Shown piece by piece: positions 16,298-23,665 of a stretch of 64,000 nt of DNA. The stretch is from positions 62,001 to 126,000 of the forward strand of contig NZ_VCEI01000031.1 of the NCBI RefSeq assembly GCF_005860765.1, read 5' to 3'. The number at the start of each line of letters is the position of its first letter. Positions within the stretch are counted from its first letter, which is position 1. The position numbers and the translations under genes are program-made. The DNA comes from Dyadobacter sediminis (GTDB lineage: Bacteria > Bacteroidota > Bacteroidia > Cytophagales > Spirosomataceae). The notes under the pieces were generated by a model. It saw nothing but the letters and a program-made list of their open reading frames with translations, did not search any database and was not told where the DNA came from.

Positions 16298-17242
16298 ATG
16301 TATATTAATACAGTCAGTCATTATTTGCCAAGCGAAGTAATTGGTAATGAATATTTTACAAATATTAACAATCTGTCTCACGAGTGGATTGTAGAACGTA
16401 CCGGAATTTCAGAAAGACGTAAAGCTTCTAAGGATGAAAATACAACCACAATGGCGATCAAGGCCGTTGAATCCCTGCTTGAAAGCATTCCTTACAGTAA
16501 AAACGAAATCGATCTGATTGTCGGGGCAACTTACACACCTTATGATACCATTGTTACATTGGCTCATGCCGTTCAATATCAGCTTCAGATCCCGGATATT
16601 CCGGTTGTAAGTATTTCATCCGCCTGTTCTTCCCTGCTGAACGCCATCGAAATTGTTGAAGGCTATTTCGCACTTGGCAAAGCATCTAAAGCCATTGTTG
16701 TCGTATCAGATCATAATACGGCTTATTATAACGAAATGGATACTGTTTCCGGACATTTATGGGGCGACGGTGCTTCTGCAATTCTGATTTCAAAGGAACG
16801 CCAGACCGACTCGGATATGCAGATCAAAAAGCTCATTACGGGCGGTGCAGCCACAAGCGGGAAAGCGATAGAAGCCGTCGTACTGCGCCCGAACGAGCGC
16901 GGCGTTGTGATGCCTTTCGGTCGCGATGTATTTCAGAATGCCTGTATTTATATGCCGAAAGTCAGTCAGCAGGTTTTGCAGGCATGCGGCCTTACCATTG
17001 ATGACCTTGATTATCTTATCCCGCATCAGGCCAATCACCGCATCAGTCTGAATGTAATCAATACGCTTGGAATCCCGGCGGAAAAACTCATTTCAAATAT
17101 TCAGTATCTGGGAAATACGGGCTGTGCAGGCTGCGCCATTGCACTTTCTGAAAATAAGGACAAGTTTAAAAAAGGAGAAAATATTGTCATCACCGTTTTT
17201 GGCGGCGGCTACTCTTACGGTGCCATGCTGATTACGGTATAA
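16298..17242 (+). CDS. Beta-ketoacyl-ACP synthase III family protein (FabH-like)
   Basis: A 314-residue thiolase-fold condensing enzyme. The Cys-His-Asn triad of KAS III is present: Cys in SISSACSSLLNA near residue 111, His in IPHQANHR near 245 and Asn in YLGNTGCAG near 275. The end motif VFGGGYSYGA matches the conserved C-terminal glycine-rich loop. FabH enzymes start fatty acid synthesis from acyl-CoA and malonyl-ACP; relatives start polyketide-like, aryl polyene or resorcinol pathways. No fabD, fabG, acp or plsX gene is adjacent, so this could be the housekeeping copy or a specialised one. It is preceded by a structured leader and followed by a strong terminator. Confidence 0.88.
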   Translation: MYINTVSHYLPSEVIGNEYFTNINNLSHEWIVERTGISERRKASKDENTTTMAIKAVESLLESIPYSKNEIDLIVGATYTPYDTIVTLAHAVQYQLQIPDIPVVSISSACSSLLNAIEIVEGYFALGKASKAIVVVSDHNTAYYNEMDTVSGHLWGDGASAILISKERQTDSDMQIKKLITGGAATSGKAIEAVVLRPNERGVVMPFGRDVFQNACIYMPKVSQQVLQACGLTIDDLDYLIPHQANHRISLNVINTLGIPAEKLISNIQYLGNTGCAGCAIALSENKDKFKKGENIVITVFGGGYSYGAMLITV

Positions 17243-17270
17243 TCGAAATCCGTTTTTAAACAGTTTATAA

Positions 17271-17315
17271 AATAAAATCCTTTCAGCAAATTGATGCTGA
17301 AAGGATTTTATTTTT
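17271..17315 (+). terminator. Terminator after the KAS III gene
   Basis: Arms 17271-17287 and 17296-17313 give a stem of about 17 base pairs (core AAAATCCTTTCAGC) with an 8-base loop and a T-rich tail. Confidence 0.88.
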
Positions 17316-17317
17316 GC

Positions 17318-17345
17318 GATTAGCTTTTAGCGATTAGCTGCTGGC
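17318..17345 (-). repeat. Heptanucleotide tandem array, four units, inverted relative to its neighbour
   Basis: Read on the minus strand, 17345-17318 is GCCAGCA, GCTAATC, GCTAAAA, GCTAATC, four exact 7-base units. It belongs to the same family as the arrays at 12424 and 17407 but lies in the opposite orientation to the latter, 61 bases away, so a transcript through both could fold back. Confidence 0.8.
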
Positions 17346-17406
17346 TATTTATTTTAAAGCTGTTTTTATAAAAGTTCAGAAAACTCCTAAAATCCATTTT
17401 CCAGGT

Positions 17407-17448
17407 GCCGTTAGCTAAAAGCTAATTGCTGATAGCTAACAGCCATTT
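17407..17448. repeat. Heptanucleotide tandem array, six units, reaching the stop codon of the M1 peptidase gene
   Basis: The plus strand shows GCCGTTA, GCTAAAA, GCTAATT, GCTGATA, GCTAACA, GCCATTT. The last unit includes the first two bases of the M1 gene's stop codon (minus strand). The placement copies that of the array at 12424-12465 beside the thioredoxin gene. Confidence 0.85.
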
Positions 17449-19441
17449 AATTCACTTCCGGCTCTGCAAACATCGCAGGCTTCCATGTATTGTTTTCAGG
17501 GTTAACGTCCGGCAGGCTGTGCTCCGGATCAATGGTTACCGAGCGGATAGCCTGCTGTGTAGATGCTTTGAAAGTCCAGCTTCCGCCGCGCTGCCAGATT
17601 TCAACGGGCAGTTCCACTCTGGTTTTTTTGCCGCTAACTTCTTCAATATCCACCTTGGCCGGCATTGCCCAGCGATCCAGGTTTTCTATTGTGATAAAAG
17701 ACCCTTTTTGCGGGTTTTGCTCCACATAGCTGACGTCTTTCACACTCTGATCCAGTTTGTAATTTTCAAAAAACCAACCTTTCCAGAACCAGCCCAGATC
17801 TTCTCCGGCTGCATCTTCCATTGTCCTGAAAAAATCGTATGGCGTAGGATGTTTGAAAGCCCAGCGTTGAACGTACAAATGGAATGCATAGTCAAACCGG
17901 TCTTTTCCAAGAACCTGCTCTCTGAGCATTTTCAAACCGAGTGCCGGCTTGTAATAGGCTTCCCAGCCAAGGTTTACAGCTTGTACAACATCCGGAATTG
18001 TCATGATCGGATCTGCTTTCGGACGGAAAATCATCGGTGCGAGCCGCTGCATGTCATTCATTTGAGGACTTTTATATTCTCCGTTGTTGAAATTATCTGC
18101 TGACAGGAAGTTGATAAAAGTATTGAAACCTTCATCCATCCACGCATATTTACGTTCGTTGGTACCCACAATCATCGGGAACCAGTTATGGCCGAATTCA
18201 TGATCTGTTACGCCCCAAAGATCGTCTTTACGGCTTTTGCTGCTGCAGAATACAATTCCAGGATATTCCATACCGCCAACGATGCCAGCGACATTGGTCG
18301 CAACCGGATAAGTATATTCATGAATATAACCGGAATAAAATTCGATGCAGCCTTTTACGTATTCCGTGGAACGTCCCCATCCGTCCAGACCGCCGTCTTC
18401 AGCAGGATAAACGGATTGCGCCAATGCCGTTTTCCCTTTCGGCAAATTCATTTTTGCAGCATCCCAAACGAACGCCTTGGAAGTAGCCCAGGCTATATCG
18501 CGTGCCTGAAGGCAGCGGAAACGCCATGTTAATGTTCCGGATTGTTTAGGTCGCGTTGCCGAATTGGTTACTTCTTCTGCGCTGCGGATGATTACAGTCT
18601 GGTCACTTTTTGCTGCATCGGCCAGTCTTTTGCGCTGTTCAGCCGTAAGCACATCATTCGGGTTCAGCAATTCTCCCGAGCCGACGACGATATGGTCCCA
18701 GGGAACGGTAACATTGTATTCAAAATCGCCATATTCCAGGTAAAACTCTCCGGCTCCAAGGTAAGGAAGCAGGTTCCAGCCTTCAATGTCGTCGAAAACA
18801 GCTACACGAGGATACCATTGTGCCATTTCATAAATAATACCGTTTTTGGTTTCCAGCGTTCCCATACGGTCAGAACCGTACTCCGGAATTTTGAATGAAT
18901 AAGCAATTTTGATTTTAATAACATCTCCGTTTGCTTTTACAGGCGTATTCAGACGGATCTGCATGCGTGTATCGGTAATTTTGTAATCGGCCTGTGTAAA
19001 CTTGTCTTTTCCCTGCTGCACAGAAACAGCCTGAATGGAATCGCCGCCGTTAAAACCGGTATTTCCAAAACGGCCGCCTGTAACCGGCGTAGTCCTTCCG
19101 CCTCTCGAATGATCGCTGAACGCATTCTGATCCAGCTGAAGCCAGATGAATTCAAGGTTTTCCGGACTGTTGTTTTTGTAAGTCAGTTCCACGTCGCCGC
19201 TTACGATGCCTTTTGCTTCGTCAAGTGCAACATTGATCTTGTAGTCGGCCTTGTTTTGCCAGTATTTCGGGCCGGGCGCACCGCTTCCTGTACGGTATTC
19301 ATTTCCAGGCTGAAAATTAAACAGAGGATGAAAAAGCGTATGCGCATCATACTTCGGCTTTTCAGGCTCCTGCGCAAATGCATTGAAGAATCCAAGGCTG
19401 CCCATAGCAAACAGTCCGAGGCGAAATATTAAAAGTTTCAT
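17447..19441 (-). CDS. Exported M1-family metallopeptidase
   Basis: A 664-residue zinc aminopeptidase-like protein with a signal peptide ending in NAFAQ at about residue 24. An N-terminal beta domain covers roughly residues 50-270. The catalytic domain carries HEFGHNWFP (HExxH near residue 413) with the third zinc ligand Glu in AWMDEGFNTF 19 residues later. A GxMEN-like site reads GIVGGMEYPGIV near 390, matching the M1 substrate-recognition region. It should act in the periplasm or at the surface on peptides. A repeat array adjoins its stop codon, and meaB is divergent upstream. Confidence 0.92.
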   Translation of the reverse strand: MKLLIFRLGLFAMGSLGFFNAFAQEPEKPKYDAHTLFHPLFNFQPGNEYRTGSGAPGPKYWQNKADYKINVALDEAKGIVSGDVELTYKNNSPENLEFIWLQLDQNAFSDHSRGGRTTPVTGGRFGNTGFNGGDSIQAVSVQQGKDKFTQADYKITDTRMQIRLNTPVKANGDVIKIKIAYSFKIPEYGSDRMGTLETKNGIIYEMAQWYPRVAVFDDIEGWNLLPYLGAGEFYLEYGDFEYNVTVPWDHIVVGSGELLNPNDVLTAEQRKRLADAAKSDQTVIIRSAEEVTNSATRPKQSGTLTWRFRCLQARDIAWATSKAFVWDAAKMNLPKGKTALAQSVYPAEDGGLDGWGRSTEYVKGCIEFYSGYIHEYTYPVATNVAGIVGGMEYPGIVFCSSKSRKDDLWGVTDHEFGHNWFPMIVGTNERKYAWMDEGFNTFINFLSADNFNNGEYKSPQMNDMQRLAPMIFRPKADPIMTIPDVVQAVNLGWEAYYKPALGLKMLREQVLGKDRFDYAFHLYVQRWAFKHPTPYDFFRTMEDAAGEDLGWFWKGWFFENYKLDQSVKDVSYVEQNPQKGSFITIENLDRWAMPAKVDIEEVSGKKTRVELPVEIWQRGGSWTFKASTQQAIRSVTIDPEHSLPDVNPENNTWKPAMFAEPEVN

Positions 19442-19575
19442 TCGTATGATTTAATAAATATGTAATTGTAAACGAGCAATATACAGCTTTTCGCCTTTTT
19501 TAAAATAAAAAGTTTGATTTTTGCCTGTGAATAACGGTTTAAAACAGGCTTTGATTTTTCGTCAGTAAACATTCC

Positions 19576-20568
19576 ATGCACCCACGCCTTTCTGTTGATG
19601 AATATACCAAAGGAATTCTGGCAGGCGACAGAAACACGCTCAGCCGGGCTATAACTTTAACGGAAAGCAGGCTCCAAGAGGACAAAATACTGGCTGCGGC
19701 AATTCTTCAGAATGTTCTTCCCTATACAGGCAATGCCTTGCGGATCGGGATTACAGGCGTGCCCGGCGTCGGAAAGAGTACATTCATAGAAGTGTTAGGA
19801 AAACATATTACTTCACTCGGAAAACGCGTTGCTGTTCTGGCGATTGATCCTTCCAGCAAAAAATCGGGCGGCAGCATTCTGGGCGATAAAACACGCATGG
19901 AGAAACTGGCTCACGATCCGATGGCTTTTATCCGGCCGTCGGCAACCGGTTTGTCGCTCGGCGGCGTGGCCCGAAGCACCCGTGAAAGCATGCTGCTTTG
20001 CGAAGCTGCCGGTTATGAAGTCATTTTGATAGAAACCGTCGGTGTAGGCCAGTCGGAAACGCTGGTGAAAGGCATGACAGATTTCTTTCTGCTGCTGATG
20101 CTGGCAGGTGCCGGTGACGAGCTTCAGGGAATGAAGAAAGGGATTACAGAAATGGCGGATATGATTGCCATAAACAAGTGTGACGGCGATAACAAAGCAG
20201 CGGCACAAAAGGCGATGGCCGCGTTCAGGAATGCACTTCATTTGTTTCCAAAGCCGGAATCAGGTTTCAGCAATCCGGTTGTATGCTGTTCCGCATCCGA
20301 GGAAAGCGGCATTGCGGAAATCTGGGAACATGTGCAGCGCTTTCATGAGATTACGTCAGAAAATGACTTTTTTATAAAAAACCGGCAATTGCAAAGTCTG
20401 GAATGGATGCAGGATTCTGTCCGGCAAATGCTGGAAGAAAACTTTTACGATCATCCGGATATTAAGCGTAAATTAACGGCTGTAAGGAAAGCAGTTACAA
20501 AAGGCGAGCTGCTTCCGGTTGCCGCTGCACAGCAATTGATTAATTTGTTTGTAAAAAGAACGATATGA
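19576..20568 (+). CDS. meaB: MeaB/ArgK-type GTPase, chaperone of methylmalonyl-CoA mutase
   Basis: A 330-residue G3E-family GTPase. G1 is GVPGVGKSTFIEVLG near residue 60, followed by AIDPSSKKSGGSILGDKTRM (Mg and switch region near 95), the ETVGVGQSE segment near 155 (G3) and the NKCDGDN G4 motif near 200. MeaB proteins guard and load adenosylcobalamin-dependent acyl-CoA mutases. No mutase gene (mutA/mutB) is in the window, so its client lies elsewhere. A short inverted repeat GCCTGT/ACAGGC (19523-19528 and 19544-19549), flanked by direct copies of TTTGATTTTT, lies in its upstream region. Confidence 0.93.
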   Translation: MHPRLSVDEYTKGILAGDRNTLSRAITLTESRLQEDKILAAAILQNVLPYTGNALRIGITGVPGVGKSTFIEVLGKHITSLGKRVAVLAIDPSSKKSGGSILGDKTRMEKLAHDPMAFIRPSATGLSLGGVARSTRESMLLCEAAGYEVILIETVGVGQSETLVKGMTDFFLLLMLAGAGDELQGMKKGITEMADMIAINKCDGDNKAAAQKAMAAFRNALHLFPKPESGFSNPVVCCSASEESGIAEIWEHVQRFHEITSENDFFIKNRQLQSLEWMQDSVRQMLEENFYDHPDIKRKLTAVRKAVTKGELLPVAAAQQLINLFVKRTI

Positions 20569-20681
20569 TCTTGTAATGGAAACACAGGCTTTCATTTGTG
20601 GTACAGAAATTATAAGCTGAGATTTCCTGATTTAAATTTAAAGTTGCATCCTAATTCACAATAATCAACAATTTATAATTT

Positions 20682-21170
20682 ATGAAAAGAATGATTAACG
20701 CTTTGAGCAGAGTTACTTTACTGACTTTCATTTTTACTGCACTTGCATTTTCTGCATGTAAAGACAAGGATGATCCGGATCCCGTTTTGCCCGATACCAA
20801 TCCGATCGTAGGCAAATGGCAGCTTACAGCCATTACGCCGGAAGTAGCCGGCACCAATATTCCGGCACTTGTTTTCCTGACGACCGTTGCGCCGTCCTGT
20901 CTTTACGATCTGAAACTTACTTTTAACGCAAACAATACGATCACGACTTCAGACTGTGACGCTGCAGTTTCCCTTATTGAACCGTTTGTACCCATTGGTA
21001 CCGATGCAAAATGGGAAGTGGATGGCGACAAACTGATTCTGACCAAAGGATCAGCCAGCGAGGAATTCAAAATTACGCAAACGGCTACGGACCTGACGGT
21101 TGTTGTAAACACTCAAACAGATACCACCAAGCCGGCTGTAAATGTTCTGTTACTGTTTAAAAAAGTGTAA
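20682..21170 (+). CDS. Small lipoprotein with lipocalin-like domain
   Basis: A 162-residue protein. Residues 1-25 form a lipoprotein signal with the Cys in ALAFSACKDKDD. After an acidic Asp/Pro linker comes a lipocalin-like beta domain: the opening NPIVGKWQLTAI near residue 41 is the typical GxW start, and strands ending in KWEVDGDKLILTKG follow. Such proteins are common in Bacteroidota as surface or periplasmic lipoproteins with unknown ligands. The run of acidic residues directly after the lipid-bearing Cys (KDKDD) is like the lipoprotein export signal described for some Bacteroidota, so surface exposure is possible. Confidence 0.78.
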   Translation: MKRMINALSRVTLLTFIFTALAFSACKDKDDPDPVLPDTNPIVGKWQLTAITPEVAGTNIPALVFLTTVAPSCLYDLKLTFNANNTITTSDCDAAVSLIEPFVPIGTDAKWEVDGDKLILTKGSASEEFKITQTATDLTVVVNTQTDTTKPAVNVLLLFKKV

Positions 21171-21187
21171 AATCAGAAAGCTGGCAT

Positions 21188-21224
21188 CCAGTTAAAGCCG
21201 TAGAACAAAGCCGGCTTTAACTGG
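21188..21224. terminator. Perfect hairpin between convergent genes
   Basis: Thirteen-base arms 21188-21200 and 21212-21224 (CCAGTTAAAGCCG and its complement) enclose an 11-base loop. There is no long T run on either side. The right arm contains the stop codon of the minus-strand gene ending at 21217. It probably ends transcription from both sides. Confidence 0.65.
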
Positions 21225-21648
21225 TATGGTCACAAATGATGACCCATTTGCCGTTGATTTTTTTCCAGAGAATCGTATAGTAACCTTCCAGATCGCCTTT
21301 TTCCGGGCGTGTCAGATGAAATTTGCCAACCAGAAAAGCAACGTCCGGCTGCGGCTCTGTAAAATTGATATACGTAAATTTCAGCGTTCCCATGGCAGCA
21401 CGGTCCGGATAGCGCTTCAGATAACCTTCATAAGTTGCTTTATAGCCATAAGTAACGCCGCTTTTCCCTACAAACATCAGCGAGTCGGATTCCCAGTAGC
21501 CATTCATAAAAGCTGCGATATCTCCTTTGTTCCAGTCGGATGCCTGCCGGTCCATAATGGCATAAATAGTTTCCCTGTTACTTTTGATTTGCGCCATTCC
21601 TGAAACAGCTGTGGTGAGCAGAATAAGGGTAAAAAGCCAGTTTCTCAT
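21217..21648 (-). CDS. Exported NTF2-like (SnoaL/DUF4440-type) protein
   Basis: A 143-residue protein with a signal peptide ending in VSGMAQ (about residue 19) and one cone-shaped NTF2-like domain. It has the helical opening RETIYAIMDRQASDWNKGDI, the FMNGYWESDSLMFVG strand region and the closing GYYTILWKKINGKWVIICDHTS, which is the usual DUF4440 ending. The function of such periplasmic members is not known. A frame open to 21705 exists, but the ATG at 21648 gives a proper signal peptide. Confidence 0.8.
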   Translation of the reverse strand: MRNWLFTLILLTTAVSGMAQIKSNRETIYAIMDRQASDWNKGDIAAFMNGYWESDSLMFVGKSGVTYGYKATYEGYLKRYPDRAAMGTLKFTYINFTEPQPDVAFLVGKFHLTRPEKGDLEGYYTILWKKINGKWVIICDHTS

Positions 21649-21743
21649 ATTTTTTACGATTTTTGCAAAATGAATCCTGATTTTAAATATACACGAAAGA
21701 TTCATTCCAAAAGATTGTATTTACAAATCAGCATCCAACCGGC

Positions 21744-21863
21744 ATGAGCAAGTTCGATCATTTATTCAAAAAGCTTGACCGCCAGAAATATCCGTTCATT
21801 GATGGCATTTATTATTTGTTCATTCTCGTTTTTCTGCTCATCCTGTTCATCTTTTTTTCCTGA
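21744..21863 (+). CDS. Small single-span membrane protein, 39 residues
   Basis: ATG at 21744, stop TGA at 21861-21863. The protein has a charged, amphipathic N-terminal half (MSKFDHLFKKLDRQKYPF) followed by a hydrophobic segment of about 20 residues ending in Phe-Phe-Ser. It ends 3 bases before the GTG start of the lipid kinase gene, so it should be translationally coupled to it. I do not recognise the family. The tight coupling and protein-like composition support a real gene; it may anchor or regulate the kinase at the membrane. Confidence 0.55.
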   Translation: MSKFDHLFKKLDRQKYPFIDGIYYLFILVFLLILFIFFS

Positions 21864-21866
21864 CCT

Positions 21867-22745
21867 GTGGACAAGCTGCCTTACCTTTTCATTCTGAATC
21901 CCAATTCCGGCACTTCCATTGGTAAAAAAGCGGAAATAATCGGGCAGGTGATTCAGAACTTTGCAGAAAAAAGCGGGAATCAGGCCACGGTTCTTTTTAC
22001 AAAAGAGCGCGGCCATGCCACTGCGATTGTAAGGGAAAACCTTGCAAAAACAAACTGGAAAGCCATTGTAGCTGTTGGCGGCGACGGCACGGTAAATGAG
22101 ATTGCGCGCGCATTGATCGGCACGGATACGCCGGTCGGAATATTGCCGCTGGGATCGGGAAACGGACTGGCCAGGCATCTCGGCCTTCCGCTTACGCTGG
22201 AAGGATCGCTTAAAAGGATTTTTGAAGGAAAAATCATCACCATTGACAGCGCGCAACTGAACGACATTCCGTTTTTCTGCATTGCCGGAATCGGCTTTGA
22301 TGCCTATGTCGGCTATTTGTTCAGTCAGCAAAGCAGACGCGGGCTTGCTACTTACGTTCAGGTTTCCGTACAATCTTACTGGAATTACAAACCGCAGTCG
22401 TTGCGGCTAAATGGTGTTGATACACAGGCATTCTCCCTTTCTTTTGCCAACGCCGGCCAGTTCGGGAACAATGCTTGGGTTGCGCCTCAAGCCAGTCTTC
22501 AGGATGGATTGCTGGACGTATGCGTTATAAAGCCTTTTCCGAAATGGTACGGAACCTCGCTGGCGTACAGGCTTTTTACCAAAGGGCTTAAAAACTCACG
22601 TTACATTGAATACCGGAATATGACGGAATTGTCTGTGGAAATGGATGCGCCGCCCGTCATCCATTACGACGGCGAACCGATGCAGCTGGAAACAAACTTT
22701 ATTAAAATTAAAATAAATCCCGAAAGCTTACGTGTAATCGTTTAA
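21867..22745 (+). CDS. Diacylglycerol kinase/YegS-family lipid kinase
   Basis: A 292-residue protein with a GTG start. The N-terminal catalytic domain has FILNPNSGTSIGKKAE (residues 7-22), the nucleotide motif VGGDGTVNEIARAL near 68 and LPLGSGNGLARHLGLP near 96, which together define the DAGK catalytic family. The C-terminal beta domain ends with the PVIHYDGEPMQLE segment typical of YegS-like enzymes. It should phosphorylate diacylglycerol, sphingosine-like or other lipids at the inner membrane; Bacteroidota make sphingolipids, so a sphingoid substrate is possible but unproven. It is coupled to the small membrane protein upstream. Confidence 0.9.
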   Translation: MDKLPYLFILNPNSGTSIGKKAEIIGQVIQNFAEKSGNQATVLFTKERGHATAIVRENLAKTNWKAIVAVGGDGTVNEIARALIGTDTPVGILPLGSGNGLARHLGLPLTLEGSLKRIFEGKIITIDSAQLNDIPFFCIAGIGFDAYVGYLFSQQSRRGLATYVQVSVQSYWNYKPQSLRLNGVDTQAFSLSFANAGQFGNNAWVAPQASLQDGLLDVCVIKPFPKWYGTSLAYRLFTKGLKNSRYIEYRNMTELSVEMDAPPVIHYDGEPMQLETNFIKIKINPESLRVIV

Positions 22746-22797
22746 GGTGTTTTTATAAATAAAAGTACGTTTTGCAGACACTAAATCCATTTGTTTT

Positions 22798-23133
22798 ATG
22801 TCAAAGAAAAACCGCGAAGGCATTATATACTCCACCAATCCCGATTATGAATATCAGGATTCAGGAAACGAAGAACCCGAAACATTGTCACCTGCACAGC
22901 AGGATTTAAGGATTTGGCTCGACCGCAAAGGAGGCGGGAAAGTTATTACAGTTGTGAAAGGCTTCATCGGGACAAACGCCGATCTGGAAGCTTTGGGAAA
23001 ACAGCTTAAAGCACTTTGCGGAAGCGGCGGAACGGTAAAAGACCATGAAGTACAGATTCAGGGCGATCACCGTGAAAAAGTAATCAACTGGCTTGCCGGA
23101 AAAAATTACAAGGCAAAAAAAGCGGGAGGTTAA
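22798..23133 (+). CDS. SUI1/eIF1-like translation factor
   Basis: A 111-residue YciH-type SUI1 protein. The first 35 residues are polar and probably flexible. The SUI1 domain follows with DRKGGGKVITVVKGFIG (near residues 42-58), LKALCGSGGTVKD and QIQGDHREKVINWL. These are the conserved features by which eIF1 homologues contact the small ribosomal subunit. The last codons (KKAGG) and the stop lie inside a hairpin that serves as a terminator for the convergent gene. Confidence 0.9.
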   Translation: MSKKNREGIIYSTNPDYEYQDSGNEEPETLSPAQQDLRIWLDRKGGGKVITVVKGFIGTNADLEALGKQLKALCGSGGTVKDHEVQIQGDHREKVINWLAGKNYKAKKAGG

Positions 23134-23142
23134 TCCTCCCGC
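23114..23142 (-). terminator. Terminator of the minus-strand gene, embedded in the end of the SUI1 coding sequence
   Basis: Arms GCGGGAGG (23122-23129) and CCTCCCGC (23135-23142) are perfect, with a 5-base loop that contains most of the SUI1 stop codon. Read on the minus strand, the hairpin is followed by seven T residues (plus-strand A run 23115-23121), a classic intrinsic terminator for the gene at 23146-23601. Confidence 0.85.
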
Positions 23143-23145
23143 AAG

Positions 23146-23601
23146 TTATAAAGTGGCGTTGGTGTCCAGTTCTGTCGGTGCAGGCAACTGCTTTGGTGTT
23201 TCAGCAGCGGGCGGAAAATTACTGCCGCGTCCGGTGTCAAGTACTTCCACGTTGGTGACAAAGAATTGCGTATCGCCATTCCACGGCAGCTGGAAGAACT
23301 TTTCCTCGTAAGTAAGAGAAACACGGTGCCCGTTTGCAATCGCATCTTCCAGCTTTGCAATGGCATCTTTATTTTTACTGCTTACTGAAAATATCCATCG
23401 CTGGGAATTCATAGTTCCTTCCCCTTCATAAAGGCCGCCCATTCTGAGTTCGCCTTCATAGGTTTTAAATAAATACCCTTTGTTACTTAGCCTCGTAACA
23501 AAACCTCCGCGCTTTCCTTCGCTGTAATATCCAAAAGTAAGGTAATACAGGATTCCAAACACAATGGCCAGAAATATGGCGAATATGACCCATTTACGCA
23601 T
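23146..23601 (-). CDS. Membrane-anchored protein of unknown function
   Basis: A 151-residue protein with one N-terminal membrane segment (residues 4-22) and a periplasmic or cytoplasmic beta-rich domain. The stretch GYYSEGKRGGFVTRLSNKGY followed by LFKTYEGELRMGG is conserved in a Bacteroidota family. From memory that family is often labelled 6-phosphogluconate dehydrogenase, a label with no support here: there is no nucleotide-binding motif. The C-terminus is Pro/Thr-rich. Its transcript ends in a hairpin that lies within the convergent SUI1 gene. Confidence 0.7.
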   Translation of the reverse strand: MRKWVIFAIFLAIVFGILYYLTFGYYSEGKRGGFVTRLSNKGYLFKTYEGELRMGGLYEGEGTMNSQRWIFSVSSKNKDAIAKLEDAIANGHRVSLTYEEKFFQLPWNGDTQFFVTNVEVLDTGRGSNFPPAAETPKQLPAPTELDTNATL

Positions 23602-23665
23602 AACAGTAATTTTCAGTTTTTTGGTACAAGCGAACTTCGCAAAACAGTTTGATTTTTCCTAGTCA

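Noticed and set aside
17426..18103. 225-residue frame opposite the M1 peptidase gene
   Set aside because: Opposite strand of conserved M1 sequence, no independent evidence.
23146..23601. Annotation as 6-phosphogluconate dehydrogenase
   Set aside because: At 151 residues with a membrane anchor and no nucleotide-binding motif it cannot be that enzyme; the label appears to be a propagated error in related proteins.
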